Shown here: piece by piece, positions 36,544 to 46,063 of the stretch
Numbering within the stretch: the stretch's first letter is position 1
How the letters are laid out: every line of letters begins with the position of its first letter
Assembly (NCBI RefSeq): GCF_001866645.1
Contig: NZ_MLYP01000028.1
Coordinates: 1 to 59,435, forward strand
Reading direction: 5' to 3'
DNA from: Streptomyces colonosanans
GTDB taxonomy: Bacteria; Actinomycetota; Actinomycetes; Streptomycetales; Streptomycetaceae
Length of the DNA stretch: 59,435 nucleotides
The notes under the pieces: generated by a model
Seen by the model: the letters and a program-made list of their open reading frames with translations, nothing else
Databases searched by the model: none
Told to the model about the DNA's origin: nothing
Program-made: the position numbers and the translations under genes

Positions 36544-36893
36544 GATCCGGCTCGGAAATCCGGTCGCCCGATAGTGGGGAGAACGCGGGACGGAAGGGTT
36601 CGCCCGACGCCGCAGGCCTGCGGTCTCGGGCCCGCGGTCTCGAGCCCACGGTTTCGGCCGTGACCATGCCTTCCGCCCTGTCTCCGTCGGACCATGCCGG
36701 TGTCGCGGACCCGGGTCCGCACCGGCCCCGCGTCACCGCACTGCGGCTGTCATCGTGCTTCGGACACCGGCGGGCCCGGGTTCCCGCTGCGTGGCGCGGA
36801 TGTGCGAACGGGGTCATGTCCGGCTGGTGGATGCGGTGAGCGACAGGTCCTGGGCAGCGGGATGGACGAGGTGACGGTGGTAGACCTGAGCCC
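36544..36893. other. 350-base intergenic region, nothing recognised
   Basis: No open frame on either strand matches a known family, and no clear promoter or hairpin stands out. Several CGGTCTCG/CGGTTTCGG-like imperfect repeats occur at 36620-36660. Confidence 0.4.
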
Positions 36894-37250
36894 GTGACAG
36901 AGGAACCCGGACGGCAGCGGAAAGACCTGGACGTGGCGCGGTTGCAGCGGCGGCTCGCGGACTTCGCCGCGGCGCGCGACTGGCAGCCGTACCACACCCC
37001 CAAGAACCTGGTCGCCGCGCTCAGCGTCGAGGCGTCCGAACTGGTCGAGATCTTCCAGTGGTTGACGCCGGAGGAGTCGACGCGGGTGATGGACGACCCG
37101 GGTACGGCACGCCGGGTGACCGACGAGGTCGCGGATGTGCTCGCGTATCTGCTCCAACTGTGCGAGGTGCTGGGCATCGACGCGCTGGCGGCGCTGGACG
37201 CGAAGATCGACCGCAATGAGGAGAGGTTCCCGAAGCCGGGGGCGGAATGA
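36894..37250 (+). CDS. MazG-like nucleotide pyrophosphohydrolase
   Basis: 118 aa all-alpha hydrolase of the dCTPase/RS21-C6 group. Metal ligands are visible: Glu residues in ALSVEASELVEIFQW (about 43-57) and the EVADVLAYLLQL helix (Glu/Asp near 80-84). NTPFxxAVGL-type Trp is replaced by the RDWQPYHTPKNL segment usual here. It likely removes non-canonical dNTPs. GTG start; no operon partners. Confidence 0.85.
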   Translation: MTEEPGRQRKDLDVARLQRRLADFAAARDWQPYHTPKNLVAALSVEASELVEIFQWLTPEESTRVMDDPGTARRVTDEVADVLAYLLQLCEVLGIDALAALDAKIDRNEERFPKPGAE

Positions 37251-37353
37251 TCGGGAAGCGCGCCGAGTAGCGGTGGCTCGGCAGTTCCGCGGCCGGACCC
37301 CGGACGCCAAATTGTCACTCTCCGGAGTTACGAAGTTGCCTATGCCGCCCCAG

Positions 37354-37362
37354 TTATCCACA
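37354..37362 (+). promoter_or_regulatory. Perfect DnaA box TTATCCACA
   Basis: A single consensus DnaA-binding 9-mer stands in a locally AT-richer stretch, 110 bases before the DUF6099 gene. One box alone does not make an origin; it could serve DnaA titration or transcriptional control. Confidence 0.35.
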
Positions 37363-37472
37363 GATTTCGGGCTAGCACTGGCTTTTCGTCTCGTCTGCCC
37401 TCACTCTGGGTAGTGAGCAATGGAGTTCGGGGAGACGTGCGGGTGCGCGTCGGGACGGAGCGGGGGCAGCGT

Positions 37473-37949
37473 ATGGACGCGGTGCGGCTCATCATGGCGA
37501 GCAGGTGCGCCCTGGCGGGGAGCGGCGACGGGCTGAGGATCATGACGGAGGCGTGGCAGGCGTACGCACTGGCGCAGGCGATCGGTAGCCGCCTCGCGGT
37601 ATCGGGCCCGCCCGAACTGCGCGGCGAGGCACTGGGGTTGACGGAGCTTGCGGGCAGGGGCTGCGGTGTCCTGGACACGCCGTGCATCGATGTGGCCGAC
37701 CTGCGCGCCGCCCAGCTGACGGATCTGGGCGATGCCCGCAAGGCCCTCCTCGACCTCGGCACCCTCCTTGTGGAGCTGGGCATGGCTCTCGTCGCGGTCG
37801 CGAGCGCGGCGGACGACGAGGGCACGTACTGGCAGTGCATGGAGGCCATAGACGCGGCGGACGAATCGGGGGACCGGGTCAGAGAGATGCTGCGCAGACT
37901 GGCGGCGAGGGACGGAGAGACCAGGGAACGGAACAGGACGGCGGGCTGA
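37473..37949 (+). CDS. DUF6099 family protein, function unknown
   Basis: 158 aa, entirely helical, without signal peptide or membrane segment. It matches the conserved Streptomyces hypothetical family by its opening MDAVRLIMASRCALA and the block AQAIGSRLAVSGPPELRGEALGL. The C-terminal 30 residues are charged. Start ATG 37473 after GGGGGC; the longer frame upstream covers the promoter region. Role unknown. Confidence 0.65.
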   Translation: MDAVRLIMASRCALAGSGDGLRIMTEAWQAYALAQAIGSRLAVSGPPELRGEALGLTELAGRGCGVLDTPCIDVADLRAAQLTDLGDARKALLDLGTLLVELGMALVAVASAADDEGTYWQCMEAIDAADESGDRVREMLRRLAARDGETRERNRTAG

Positions 37950-38058
37950 GCTCGCGCGCTCCGGCCCGGTCGGCCGCCGCATCTTCACCCGATCGGCGAC
38001 CGGTGGGACCGGCGGGACCGATGGGGCTGACGGGTCGCCGGACGTGCAGGATAGAGGC

Positions 38059-38982
38059 ATGGATCTCCGCATTTTCACCGAGCCCCAGCAGGGGGCGACC
38101 TACGACACCCTCCTCACTGTCGCCAAGGCCACCGAGGACCTGGGCTTCGACGCCTTTTTCCGGTCCGACCACTATCTGAAGATGGGTGACGTGGACGGCC
38201 TCCCCGGCCCCACCGACGCCTGGATCACCCTTGCCGGCCTCGCCCGCGAGACCAAGCGCATCCGCCTGGGCACCCTGATGACCGCTGCCACCTTCCGCCT
38301 GCCCGGCGTCCTCGCCATCCAGGTGGCGCAGGTCGACCAGATGTCCGGCGGCCGCATCGAGCTGGGCCTGGGCGCGGGCTGGTTCGAGGAGGAGCACAAG
38401 GCGTACGGCATCCCGTTCCCGAAGGAGAAGTTCCCCCGCCTGGAGGAGCAGCTGGCGATCGTCACCGGGCTGTGGGCGACCGAGGTCGGCAAGACCTTCA
38501 GCTTCCACGGGAAGCACTACGACCTCACCGACTCGCCCGCGCTGCCCAAGCCCGCCCAGGCCGAGATCCCGGTGCTCATCGGCGGTTTCGGTGCGACCCG
38601 CACCCCGCGGCTGGCCGCACAGTACGCGAGCGAGTTCAACATGCCGTTCGCGTCGATCGAGGACAGCGAGCGCCAGTTCGGCCGGGTCCGTGCCGCCGCG
38701 CAGGAGGCCGGACGTGCCGCGGACGCCCTGACGTACTCGAACGCGCTGGTGGCCTGCGTCGGCCGGGACGACCAGGAGGTGGCGCGCCGTGCCGCCGTGA
38801 TCGGCCGCGAGGTGGACGAGCTGAAGACCAACGGCCTGGCGGGTTCCCCGGCCGAGGTCGTCGACAAGATCGGCCGGTACGCGGAGATCGGCTGCCGGCG
38901 CATCTACTTCCAGATCCTCGACCTCGAGGACCTGGACCACCTGGAGCTGATCTCCTCGCAGGTCCAGTCCCAGCTGGCGTGA
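38059..38982 (+). CDS. LLM-class F420-dependent oxidoreductase
   Basis: 307 aa TIM-barrel of the luciferase-like superfamily. It starts MDLRIFTEPQQGATYDTLL. FRSDHYLKMG, RIRLGTLMTAATFRLPGVLA and GRIELGLGAGWFEEEHKAYG are typical of the F420-using branch common in actinomycetes. It probably reduces or oxidises a small substrate with F420H2; the substrate cannot be told. The ATG at 38059 lacks a clear RBS and may be leaderless. Confidence 0.88.
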   Translation: MDLRIFTEPQQGATYDTLLTVAKATEDLGFDAFFRSDHYLKMGDVDGLPGPTDAWITLAGLARETKRIRLGTLMTAATFRLPGVLAIQVAQVDQMSGGRIELGLGAGWFEEEHKAYGIPFPKEKFPRLEEQLAIVTGLWATEVGKTFSFHGKHYDLTDSPALPKPAQAEIPVLIGGFGATRTPRLAAQYASEFNMPFASIEDSERQFGRVRAAAQEAGRAADALTYSNALVACVGRDDQEVARRAAVIGREVDELKTNGLAGSPAEVVDKIGRYAEIGCRRIYFQILDLEDLDHLELISSQVQSQLA

Positions 38983-39187
38983 CGGTCTCCTCGCGGGTCC
39001 GGTCCCCGATGACGTGACCGGCCACGGCCGCGTCCCGGGCGCTGGTGCAGCCCGGCCCGGGGAGCGGCCGAGCGGAGCGTCATGGCAACCGGACTGACGG
39101 CCGGTCACCGGCCCGAACTGCCCTCTTCGCGATAAAGGAAGGCGACCGTCGGCCGGGGTGTGCGAAGGTGAGAGCGTCGTCCTGCCG

Positions 39188-39216
39188 AGCCCCCAGGATC
39201 ACCCTTCCTGGGGGCT
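39188..39216 (+). terminator. Hairpin (11-bp stem) upstream of hen1: terminator or attenuator
   Basis: AGCCCCCAGGA and TCCTGGGGGCT form a perfect stem with a 7-base loop, followed by TT. It is 206 bases past the LLM gene and 50 bases before hen1. It either ends the LLM transcript or sits in the hen1 leader as an attenuator. Confidence 0.65.
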
Positions 39217-39266
39217 TTGGCGCGTACGGCGCCAGCACTCGTCCACCCCGTCGGAGGGGTACCCGT

Positions 39267-40817
39267 ATGTTCCTGACCATCACCACCACCGGCACTCCAG
39301 CGCGTCCGGCCACCGACCTCGGCTTCCTGCTGCACAAGCATCCCGATCGGGCTCAGGCGTTCCCCACCTCCTACGGCACGGCGCACGTCCTCTACCCCGC
39401 GGCGGACGACGAGCGCTGCACGGCCGCGCTGCTGCTGGAGGTCGACGCCGTGGCGCTGGTGCGCAAGGGCAGGGGCAAGGGCCGCGGCGGCGCCCCCGAC
39501 GCGGCGCTCGCACAGTACGTCAACGATCGCCCGTACGCGGCCTCCTCACTGCTCGCGGTGGCCCTGAGCAGCGTGTTCTCCAGCGCGATGAAGGGCGTCT
39601 GCGCGGCGCGGCCCGAACGCGCGGGCATGGCAATGCCGTTGCGGATCGAGGTACCGGCGCTGCCCGCGCGCGGCGGCGCTGATCTCGTACGCCGCCTGTT
39701 CGAACCGCTCGGCTGGACGGTCACCGCCGAACCGGTGGCGCTGGACGCCGAGTTCCCGGAATGGGGCGACTCCCGCTACGTGGGCCTTGTGCTGGAGTCC
39801 TCGGAACTGACGCTGGCCGAGGCCCTGCGCCATCTCTACGTCCTCCTGCCGGTGCTCGACGACGCCAAGCACTACTGGGTCTCCGTTGACGAGGTCGACA
39901 AGCTGCTGCGAGCCGGTGAGGGCTGGCTGCCCGACCACCCCGAGCAGCAGTTGATCACCAACCGTTATCTGTCGCGTCGCTGGTCCCTGACCCGGCAGGT
40001 GAGGGAACGCCTGGAACTGGTACGCCTGGCCCAGGCGGACGACAGCGAGGTCGAGGAGATCGACAACGCGGTCGAGGAGATCCGCGACGCGGCCGGAGAG
40101 GAGTCCGGCGCCGAGGAAGTGACCCAGGCCGAGGAGGCGACCGGGGCCGGCAAGGAGACCGGGACGCAGGAGAGGACGCCGTCCCTCGCCATGCAGCGGC
40201 GGGACGCCATCGCCGCGGCGCTCCGGGCCTTTGATGCCGGACGGGTCCTCGACCTCGGCTGCGGACAGGGCCAGTTGGTACAGGAACTGCTCAAGGACCC
40301 GCGGTTCACGGAGATCGTGGGCGTCGACGTGTCGATGCGGGCGCTCACCATCGCCTCGCGGCGGCTGAAGCTGGACCGCATGGGGGAGCGGCAGGCGTCG
40401 CGCGTCACGCTGGTCCAGGGCTCGCTCACCTACACCGACAACCGGCTCAAGGGGTATGACGCCGCCGTGCTGAGCGAGGTCGTCGAGCACGTCGACCTGC
40501 CCCGGCTGTCCGCCCTGGAGTACGCGGTGTTCGGCTCGGCCCGCCCCCGCACGGTGCTCGTGACGACCCCGAACGTCGAGTACAACGTCCGCTGGGAGAC
40601 CCTCCCGGCCGGCCACGCCCGCCACGGCGACCACCGCTTCGAATGGACGCGGGAGGAGTTCCGGACCTGGGCACGTCAGGTCGCCGAACGGCACGGCTAC
40701 ATCGTGGAGTTCACGCCCGTGGGCCCCGACGACCCCGAGGTGGGACCGCCCACGCAGATGGCCACGTTCGAACGGAACGCGGCCACGCTCGCCACGAAGG
40801 AGGAGAAGACGGCATGA
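39267..40817 (+). CDS. hen1: RNA 3'-terminal ribose 2'-O-methyltransferase Hen1
   Basis: 516 aa. The N-terminal half (1-240) is the Hen1 L domain (MFLTITTTGTPARPATDLGFLLHKHP…) that activates Pnkp ligation. An acidic Glu/Ala-rich linker (about 250-300) follows. The methyltransferase half has VLDLGCGQGQLVQELL for SAM, and SEVVEHVDLPRLSALEYAVF with the EVVEH metal motif (Glu/His, Mn-dependent). It methylates the 2'-OH at the cleaved RNA 3' end before sealing. Start ATG 39267 with GGAGG. The stop overlaps the pnkp start. Confidence 0.95.
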   Translation: MFLTITTTGTPARPATDLGFLLHKHPDRAQAFPTSYGTAHVLYPAADDERCTAALLLEVDAVALVRKGRGKGRGGAPDAALAQYVNDRPYAASSLLAVALSSVFSSAMKGVCAARPERAGMAMPLRIEVPALPARGGADLVRRLFEPLGWTVTAEPVALDAEFPEWGDSRYVGLVLESSELTLAEALRHLYVLLPVLDDAKHYWVSVDEVDKLLRAGEGWLPDHPEQQLITNRYLSRRWSLTRQVRERLELVRLAQADDSEVEEIDNAVEEIRDAAGEESGAEEVTQAEEATGAGKETGTQERTPSLAMQRRDAIAAALRAFDAGRVLDLGCGQGQLVQELLKDPRFTEIVGVDVSMRALTIASRRLKLDRMGERQASRVTLVQGSLTYTDNRLKGYDAAVLSEVVEHVDLPRLSALEYAVFGSARPRTVLVTTPNVEYNVRWETLPAGHARHGDHRFEWTREEFRTWARQVAERHGYIVEFTPVGPDDPEVGPPTQMATFERNAATLATKEEKTA

Positions 40818-43351
40818 CCGAGACCAAGGGGCGCACCCTGCCCGTCACCGACCTCTCCCTCGTGGTCCTGATCGGCGCGTCCGGATCGGGCAAGTCGACC
40901 TTCGCCCGCCGGCACTTCAAGCCGACCGAGATCCTCTCCTCGGACTTCTGCCGCGGCCTGGTGGCCGACGACGAGAACGCCCAGAGCGCCAGCCGCGACG
41001 CCTTCGACGTGCTGCACTACATCGCGGGCAAGCGCCTCGCGGCGGGCCGCCGTACGGTCGTCGACGCGACCAGTGTGCAGCAGGACAGCCGCCGTCAGCT
41101 GATCGAGCTGGCCAAGCAGTACGACGTGCTGCCCATCGCGATCGTGCTCGACGTACCGGAGGAGGTGTGCGCCGAGCGCAACGCGGCCCGCACCGACCGG
41201 GCCGACATGCCGCGCCGGGTCATCCGGCGGCACACGCGCGAACTGCGCCGCTCCCTCAGGCATCTGGAGCGGGAGGGCTTCCGCAAGGTGCACATCCTGC
41301 GGGGCGTGGAGGAGGTCGAGAACGCGACGGTCGTGACCGAGAAGCGCTTCAACGACCTGACCCATCTCACCGGTCCCTTCGACATCATCGGTGACATCCA
41401 CGGCTGCTCGTCGGAACTGGAGGCGCTGCTGGGCAAGCTCGGCTATGCCGACGGCGCGCACCCGGAGGGCCGCACGGCCGTCTTCGTCGGCGACCTGGTG
41501 GACCGCGGCCCGGACAGCCCGGGCGTCCTGCGCCGGGTCATGTCGATGGTGGCGTCGGGCAACGCGCTGTGCGTGCCGGGCAACCACGAGAACAAGTACG
41601 GGCGTCACCTCAGGGGCCGCAAGGTCCAGCCCACGCACGGACTCGCCGAGACGATCGAGCAGATGGAGGGCGAGAGCGAGGAGTTCAGGCAGCAGGTACG
41701 GGAGTTCATCGGCGGCCTGGTCAGCCACTACGTCCTCGACGGCGGCCGGCTGGTCGTCTGCCACGCCGGCCTGCCCGAGAAGTACCACGGCCGCACCTCC
41801 GGCCGGGTCCGCTCACACGCGCTGTACGGCGACACCACGGGGGAGACGGACGAGTTCGGCCTGCCGGTGCGCTACCCGTGGGCGGAGGACTACCGGGGTC
41901 GTGCGGCAGTGGTGTACGGCCACACACCCGTCCCGCAGGCCACCTGGCTGAACAACACCATCTGCCTGGACACAGGCGCCGTCTTCGGCGGCCGGCTGAC
42001 CGCGCTGCGCTGGCCGGAGCGAGAGCTGGTCGACGTACCGGCCGAGCGGGTCTGGTACGAGCCGACCCGGCCACTGGCCACGGAGGCACCCGGCGGCCAG
42101 GACGGCCGACCGCTCGATCTGGCGGACGTGCACGGCCGCAGGGTGGTCCAGACGCGGCACGCGGGCCGGGTCTCGGTCCGGGAGGAGAACGCGGCGGCGG
42201 CCCTGGAGGTCATGAGCCGTTTCGCGGTGGACCCGCGCCTGCTGCCGTACCTGCCGCCGACGATGGCGCCGACCGCGACCTCGTGCGTCGAGGGCTATCT
42301 GGAGCACCCGGCCGAGGCGTTCGCGCAGTACCGGGAGGACGGGGTCGCGCGGGTCGTGTGCGAGGAGAAGCACATGGGATCGCGAGCGGTGGCCCTGGTG
42401 TGCCGGGACGCGGAGGCGGCGCGCCGTCACTTCGGTGTGGACGGCCCGACCGGCTCGCTGTACACGCGCACCGGACGGCCGTTCCTCGACGACGCGGCGA
42501 TGACGGAGGAGATCCTGGGCCGGCTGCGGGAGGCCGTGTCGTCGGCGGACCTGTGGCGGGAGCTGGAGACGGACTGGGTGCTGCTGGACGCGGAGCTGAT
42601 GCCGTGGTCGTTGAAGGCGTCCGGGCTGCTGCGCACCCAGTACGCGGCGGTCGGCGCCGCGTCCGGGGCGGCGTTCCCGGGGGCGCTGGCCGCGCTCGAG
42701 GAGGCGGCGGTACGCGGCGTCGACGTACGGGAGCTGCTGGCGAGACAGCGTGACAGGGCGTCGGCCGCGGGGGCGTTCACCAAGGCCTACCGTCGCTACT
42801 GCTGGCCGACGCGCGGTCTGGACGGCGTCCACCTGGCCCCCTTCCAGATCCTGGCGGTGCAGGGCCGCAGCCTGGCGTCCGTACCGCACGACGAGCAACT
42901 GGCGCTGATCGACCGGATGGTCGAGCACGACGGGAGCGGGCTGCTGCAGACGACACGCCGGCTGTTCGTGGACACCGGCGACCCGGAGTCGGTGCGCGCG
43001 GGTGTCGACTGGTGGCTGGAGATGACGGGGCGCGGCGGCGAGGGGATGGTCGTCAAGCCGGTGCAGGCGGTGGTACGCAGTGCCGCGGGCCGCCTGGTGC
43101 AGCCGGGCATCAAGTGCCGTGGCCGCGAGTACCTGCGGATCATCTACGGTCCGGAGTACACCCGCCCCGAGAACCTGGCGCGTCTGCGGCAGCGGTTCCT
43201 GAACCACAAGCGGTCGCTGGCGATCCGCGAGTACGCGCTCGGGCTGGAGGCCCTGGACCGGCTGGCGGAGGGCGAGCCGCTGTGGCGGGTGCACGAGGCG
43301 GTGTTCGCGGTGCTGGCGCTGGAGTCGGAGCCGGTGGACCCCCGTCTGTGA
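40814..43351 (+). CDS. pnkp: Polynucleotide kinase-phosphatase-ligase Pnkp
   Basis: 845 aa, three enzymes in one chain. The 5'-kinase has [15 protein letters not shown] (P-loop, near 20). The metallophosphatase is from about 190: [31 protein letters not shown] and [12 protein letters not shown]. The C-terminal ligase/adenylyltransferase has the lysine motif [10 protein letters not shown] (near 520), and GGEGMVVKP near 740. With Hen1 it repairs RNAs, chiefly tRNAs, cut by ribotoxins. The Hen1-Pnkp pair forms a heterotetramer in studied species. Confidence 0.96.
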   Translation: MTETKGRTLPVTDLSLVVLIGASGSGKSTFARRHFKPTEILSSDFCRGLVADDENAQSASRDAFDVLHYIAGKRLAAGRRTVVDATSVQQDSRRQLIELAKQYDVLPIAIVLDVPEEVCAERNAARTDRADMPRRVIRRHTRELRRSLRHLEREGFRKVHILRGVEEVENATVVTEKRFNDLTHLTGPFDIIGDIHGCSSELEALLGKLGYADGAHPEGRTAVFVGDLVDRGPDSPGVLRRVMSMVASGNALCVPGNHENKYGRHLRGRKVQPTHGLAETIEQMEGESEEFRQQVREFIGGLVSHYVLDGGRLVVCHAGLPEKYHGRTSGRVRSHALYGDTTGETDEFGLPVRYPWAEDYRGRAAVVYGHTPVPQATWLNNTICLDTGAVFGGRLTALRWPERELVDVPAERVWYEPTRPLATEAPGGQDGRPLDLADVHGRRVVQTRHAGRVSVREENAAAALEVMSRFAVDPRLLPYLPPTMAPTATSCVEGYLEHPAEAFAQYREDGVARVVCEEKHMGSRAVALVCRDAEAARRHFGVDGPTGSLYTRTGRPFLDDAAMTEEILGRLREAVSSADLWRELETDWVLLDAELMPWSLKASGLLRTQYAAVGAASGAAFPGALAALEEAAVRGVDVRELLARQRDRASAAGAFTKAYRRYCWPTRGLDGVHLAPFQILAVQGRSLASVPHDEQLALIDRMVEHDGSGLLQTTRRLFVDTGDPESVRAGVDWWLEMTGRGGEGMVVKPVQAVVRSAAGRLVQPGIKCRGREYLRIIYGPEYTRPENLARLRQRFLNHKRSLAIREYALGLEALDRLAEGEPLWRVHEAVFAVLALESEPVDPRL

Positions 43352-43396
43352 CGGGACCGCCGGCGGGCCGCCCCTCACCCACTCCAGCGCGGGCGT

Positions 43397-43428
43397 TCCC
43401 CTGCGCGGCCGCAGCACCGCGCAGGGGA
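43397..43428 (+). terminator. Hairpin terminator after pnkp
   Basis: TCCCCTGCGCGG and CCGCGCAGGGGA form a perfect 12-bp stem with an 8-base loop, 46 bases after the pnkp stop. Confidence 0.75.
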
Positions 43429-43451
43429 CACGGACCGGAAACCGGGGATCC

Positions 43452-43474
43452 GATTTCGTCATGAAGACGAAATC
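43452..43474 (+). promoter_or_regulatory. Palindromic operator upstream of arginine deiminase
   Basis: Arms GATTTCGTC and GACGAAATC are perfect 9-bp inverted repeats around ATGAA. An in-frame ATG (43461) lies inside the spacer, which argues against using it as the gene start. The site is about 60 bases upstream of the preferred start. Confidence 0.65.
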
Positions 43475-43535
43475 AAACGGTCCGGTTCGTGCCGAACGGA
43501 GGATGAACGCGTGCCTGGAAGGTCAGGATGAAGGC

Positions 43536-44765
43536 ATGGGACTCCATGTCGACTCCGAGGCCGGGCGGCTGCGCCGCGTCATCCTGCACAGGCCGGATCT
43601 CGAACTCAAAAGGCTCACCCCGAGCAACAAGGACGCGCTCCTCTTCGACGACGTGCTGTGGGTACGGCGGGCGCGCGCGGAGCACGACGGGTTCGCCGAC
43701 GTGCTCCGCGACCGCGGGGTCGCCGTCCATCTCTTCGGTGATCTGCTCACCGAAGCCCTGGAGATCCCGGCGGCCAGATCCCTCGTCCTGAGCCGGGTCT
43801 TCGACGAGAAGGAGTACGGGCCGCTCGCCACCGACCATCTCCGCGCCGCCTTCGAGACCCTGCCCGCCACCGCGCTCGCCGAGGTCCTCGTCGGCGGTAT
43901 GACCAAGCGGGAGTTCCTGGACGCCCACCCGGAGCCCACCTCGGTGCGGTTCCATGTGATGGACCTGGACGACTTCCTCCTCGGGCCTCTGCCCAACCAC
44001 CTCTTCACCCGTGACACCTCCGCCTGGATCTACGACGGTGTCTCCATCAACGCCATGCGCTGGCCGGCGCGGCAGCGCGAGACCGTCCACTTCGAGGCGA
44101 TCTACCGGTACCACCCGCTCTTCCGGGACGAGGCCTTCCAAGTCTGGTCCGAGGGGCAGGCCGACTATCCGTCCACCATCGAGGGCGGGGACGTGCTGGT
44201 CATCGGCAACGGCGCGGTGCTCATCGGTATGAGCGAGCGCACCACGCCCCAGGCCGTCGAGATGCTCGCGCACAAGCTCTTCGCCGCCGGGTCGGCCCGG
44301 ACCATCGTCGCGCTGGACATGCCCAAGCGGCGCGCCTTCATGCATCTCGACACCGTGATGACCATGGTCGACGGCGACACCTTCACCCAGTACGCGGGGC
44401 TCGGCATGCTCCGCTCGTACACCATCGAGCCGGGCGCCGAAGAGAAGGAGCTGAAGGTCACCGATCATCCTCCGGAGCACATGCACCGCGCGATCGCCGC
44501 CGCGCTCGGCCTGGACGAGGTGCGGGTGCTGACCGCCACACAGGACGTGCACGCGGCCGAGCGGGAGCAGTGGGACGACGGATGCAATGTCCTCGCGGTC
44601 GAGCCCGGGGTCGTCGTCGCCTACGAGCGCAACTCCACCACCAACACCCACCTGCGCAAACAGGGGATCGAGGTGATAGAGATCCCCGGGAGTGAGCTGG
44701 GCCGGGGGAGGGGAGGGCCCCGGTGCATGAGCTGTCCGGTGCAGAGGGATGCCGTCACGGCATAG
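43536..44765 (+). CDS. arcA: Arginine deiminase
   Basis: 409 aa, the normal ADI length. It hydrolyses arginine to citrulline and ammonia. Active-site blocks: [70 protein letters not shown] with the catalytic His-Leu-Asp, and the C-terminal GPRCMSCP with the nucleophilic cysteine. The ATG at 43536 has AGGA 7 bases upstream and begins at the conserved N-terminus. Starts at 43503 and 43461 would add unmatched residues. Confidence 0.95.
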   Translation: MGLHVDSEAGRLRRVILHRPDLELKRLTPSNKDALLFDDVLWVRRARAEHDGFADVLRDRGVAVHLFGDLLTEALEIPAARSLVLSRVFDEKEYGPLATDHLRAAFETLPATALAEVLVGGMTKREFLDAHPEPTSVRFHVMDLDDFLLGPLPNHLFTRDTSAWIYDGVSINAMRWPARQRETVHFEAIYRYHPLFRDEAFQVWSEGQADYPSTIEGGDVLVIGNGAVLIGMSERTTPQAVEMLAHKLFAAGSARTIVALDMPKRRAFMHLDTVMTMVDGDTFTQYAGLGMLRSYTIEPGAEEKELKVTDHPPEHMHRAIAAALGLDEVRVLTATQDVHAAEREQWDDGCNVLAVEPGVVVAYERNSTTNTHLRKQGIEVIEIPGSELGRGRGGPRCMSCPVQRDAVTA

Positions 44766-44848
44766 GCTTCGTATAGAAATGTGGAGCGTCGTATAGACTT
44801 ACATTCATTCACGTGTTCGCCCTGCCTTTCGTACCCTGGAGCACCACC

Positions 44849-45856
44849 ATGGCGACAGTTCCGACCGCCCTCGCCGGCCGCCACTTCCTCAAGGAGCTGG
44901 ACTTCACCGCCGAGGAGTTCCGCGCGCTGATCGAGCTGGCCGCCGAGCTGAAGGCGGCCAAGAAGGCCGGGACGGAGACGCAGTACCTGCAGGGCAAGAA
45001 CATCGCGCTGGTCTTCGAGAAGACCTCCACCCGTACGCGCTGCGCCTTCGAGGTCGCGGCCGCCGACCAGGGCGCGCACACGACGTATCTGGACCCCGTC
45101 GGTTCGCAGATCGGCCACAAGGAGTCCGTCAAGGACACCGCCCGTGTGCTCGGCCGGATGTTCGACGCGATCGAGTACCGCGGGCACGGCCAGGGCGTCG
45201 TCGAGGAGCTGGCCGCCTACGCAGGGGTGCCCGTCTACAACGGCCTCACCGACGAGTGGCACCCCACCCAGATGCTCGCCGACGTGCTCACCATGACCGA
45301 GCACAGCGACAAGCCGCTCGGTCAGATGGCCTTCGCCTACCTCGGCGACGCCCGTTACAACATGGGCAACTCCTACCTCGTCACCGGCGCCCTGCTCGGC
45401 ATGGACGTCCGTATCGTCGGCCCCAGGGTGCTGTGGCCGGACGACACGATCGTCGAGGTGGCCCAGCAGCTCGCCCGTTCCTCCGGCGCCCGGGTCACGC
45501 TCACCGAGGACGTGAAGGAGGGCGTGCACGGCGCCGACTTCGTCGCCACCGATGTGTGGGTGTCGATGGGCGAGCCCAAGCAGGTCTGGGACGAGCGCAT
45601 AGCGCTGCTCGGCCCGTACGCCGTGACCATGGACGTGCTGCGCGCCACCGGCAACGACGACGTGAAGTTCCTGCACTGCCTGCCGGCCTTCCACGACCTC
45701 GGCACCGACGTCGGCCGCGAGATCCACGAGCGGCACGGGCTGACCGAGCTGGAGGTCAGCGACGAGGTGTTCGAGTCCGAGCGCTCCGTCGTCTTCGACG
45801 AGGCGGAGAACCGGATGCACACGATCAAGGCGGTCCTGGTCGCCACCCTCGGCTGA
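44849..45856 (+). CDS. arcB: Ornithine carbamoyltransferase
   Basis: 335 aa. Carbamoyl-phosphate site [13 protein letters not shown], the HPTQMLAD motif, and the catalytic cysteine loop [10 protein letters not shown]. Next to arginine deiminase it most likely runs catabolically, splitting citrulline to carbamoyl phosphate and ornithine. Sequence alone cannot exclude the anabolic ArgF role. Upstream (44770-44812) two TCGTATAGA copies and an AT-rich stretch may be an arginine-repressor site. Start ATG 44849; 44813 possible. Confidence 0.92.
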   Translation: MATVPTALAGRHFLKELDFTAEEFRALIELAAELKAAKKAGTETQYLQGKNIALVFEKTSTRTRCAFEVAAADQGAHTTYLDPVGSQIGHKESVKDTARVLGRMFDAIEYRGHGQGVVEELAAYAGVPVYNGLTDEWHPTQMLADVLTMTEHSDKPLGQMAFAYLGDARYNMGNSYLVTGALLGMDVRIVGPRVLWPDDTIVEVAQQLARSSGARVTLTEDVKEGVHGADFVATDVWVSMGEPKQVWDERIALLGPYAVTMDVLRATGNDDVKFLHCLPAFHDLGTDVGREIHERHGLTELEVSDEVFESERSVVFDEAENRMHTIKAVLVATLG

Positions 45857-46063
45857 CCGGGCCCGCCCTCCTCGCGGCGCCCCTCCCGAAACCTCCCGAA
45901 CGATCATCCCGGCGGGCTCGGAACCACCCCCTCCGTTGTCCGCCACGCGACCGCCCCCAAGGCTCTCGGCCCCTCCCCGCCCCCGGCTCCGCTCGACGTG
46001 GGGGACCCCGTGAGCGGGACCACCCCACGGTCGCCCCCCACACACCGAAAGAGCACCACCCGC

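Noticed and set aside
37340..37420. Replication origin at the DnaA box
   Set aside because: One box only, and no dnaA/dnaN or box cluster.
45940..46020. A third copy of the MITE-like repeat
   Set aside because: Shares only a short GGCTCCGCTCGACGTGGGGGACCCC-like core; no terminal inverted repeats.
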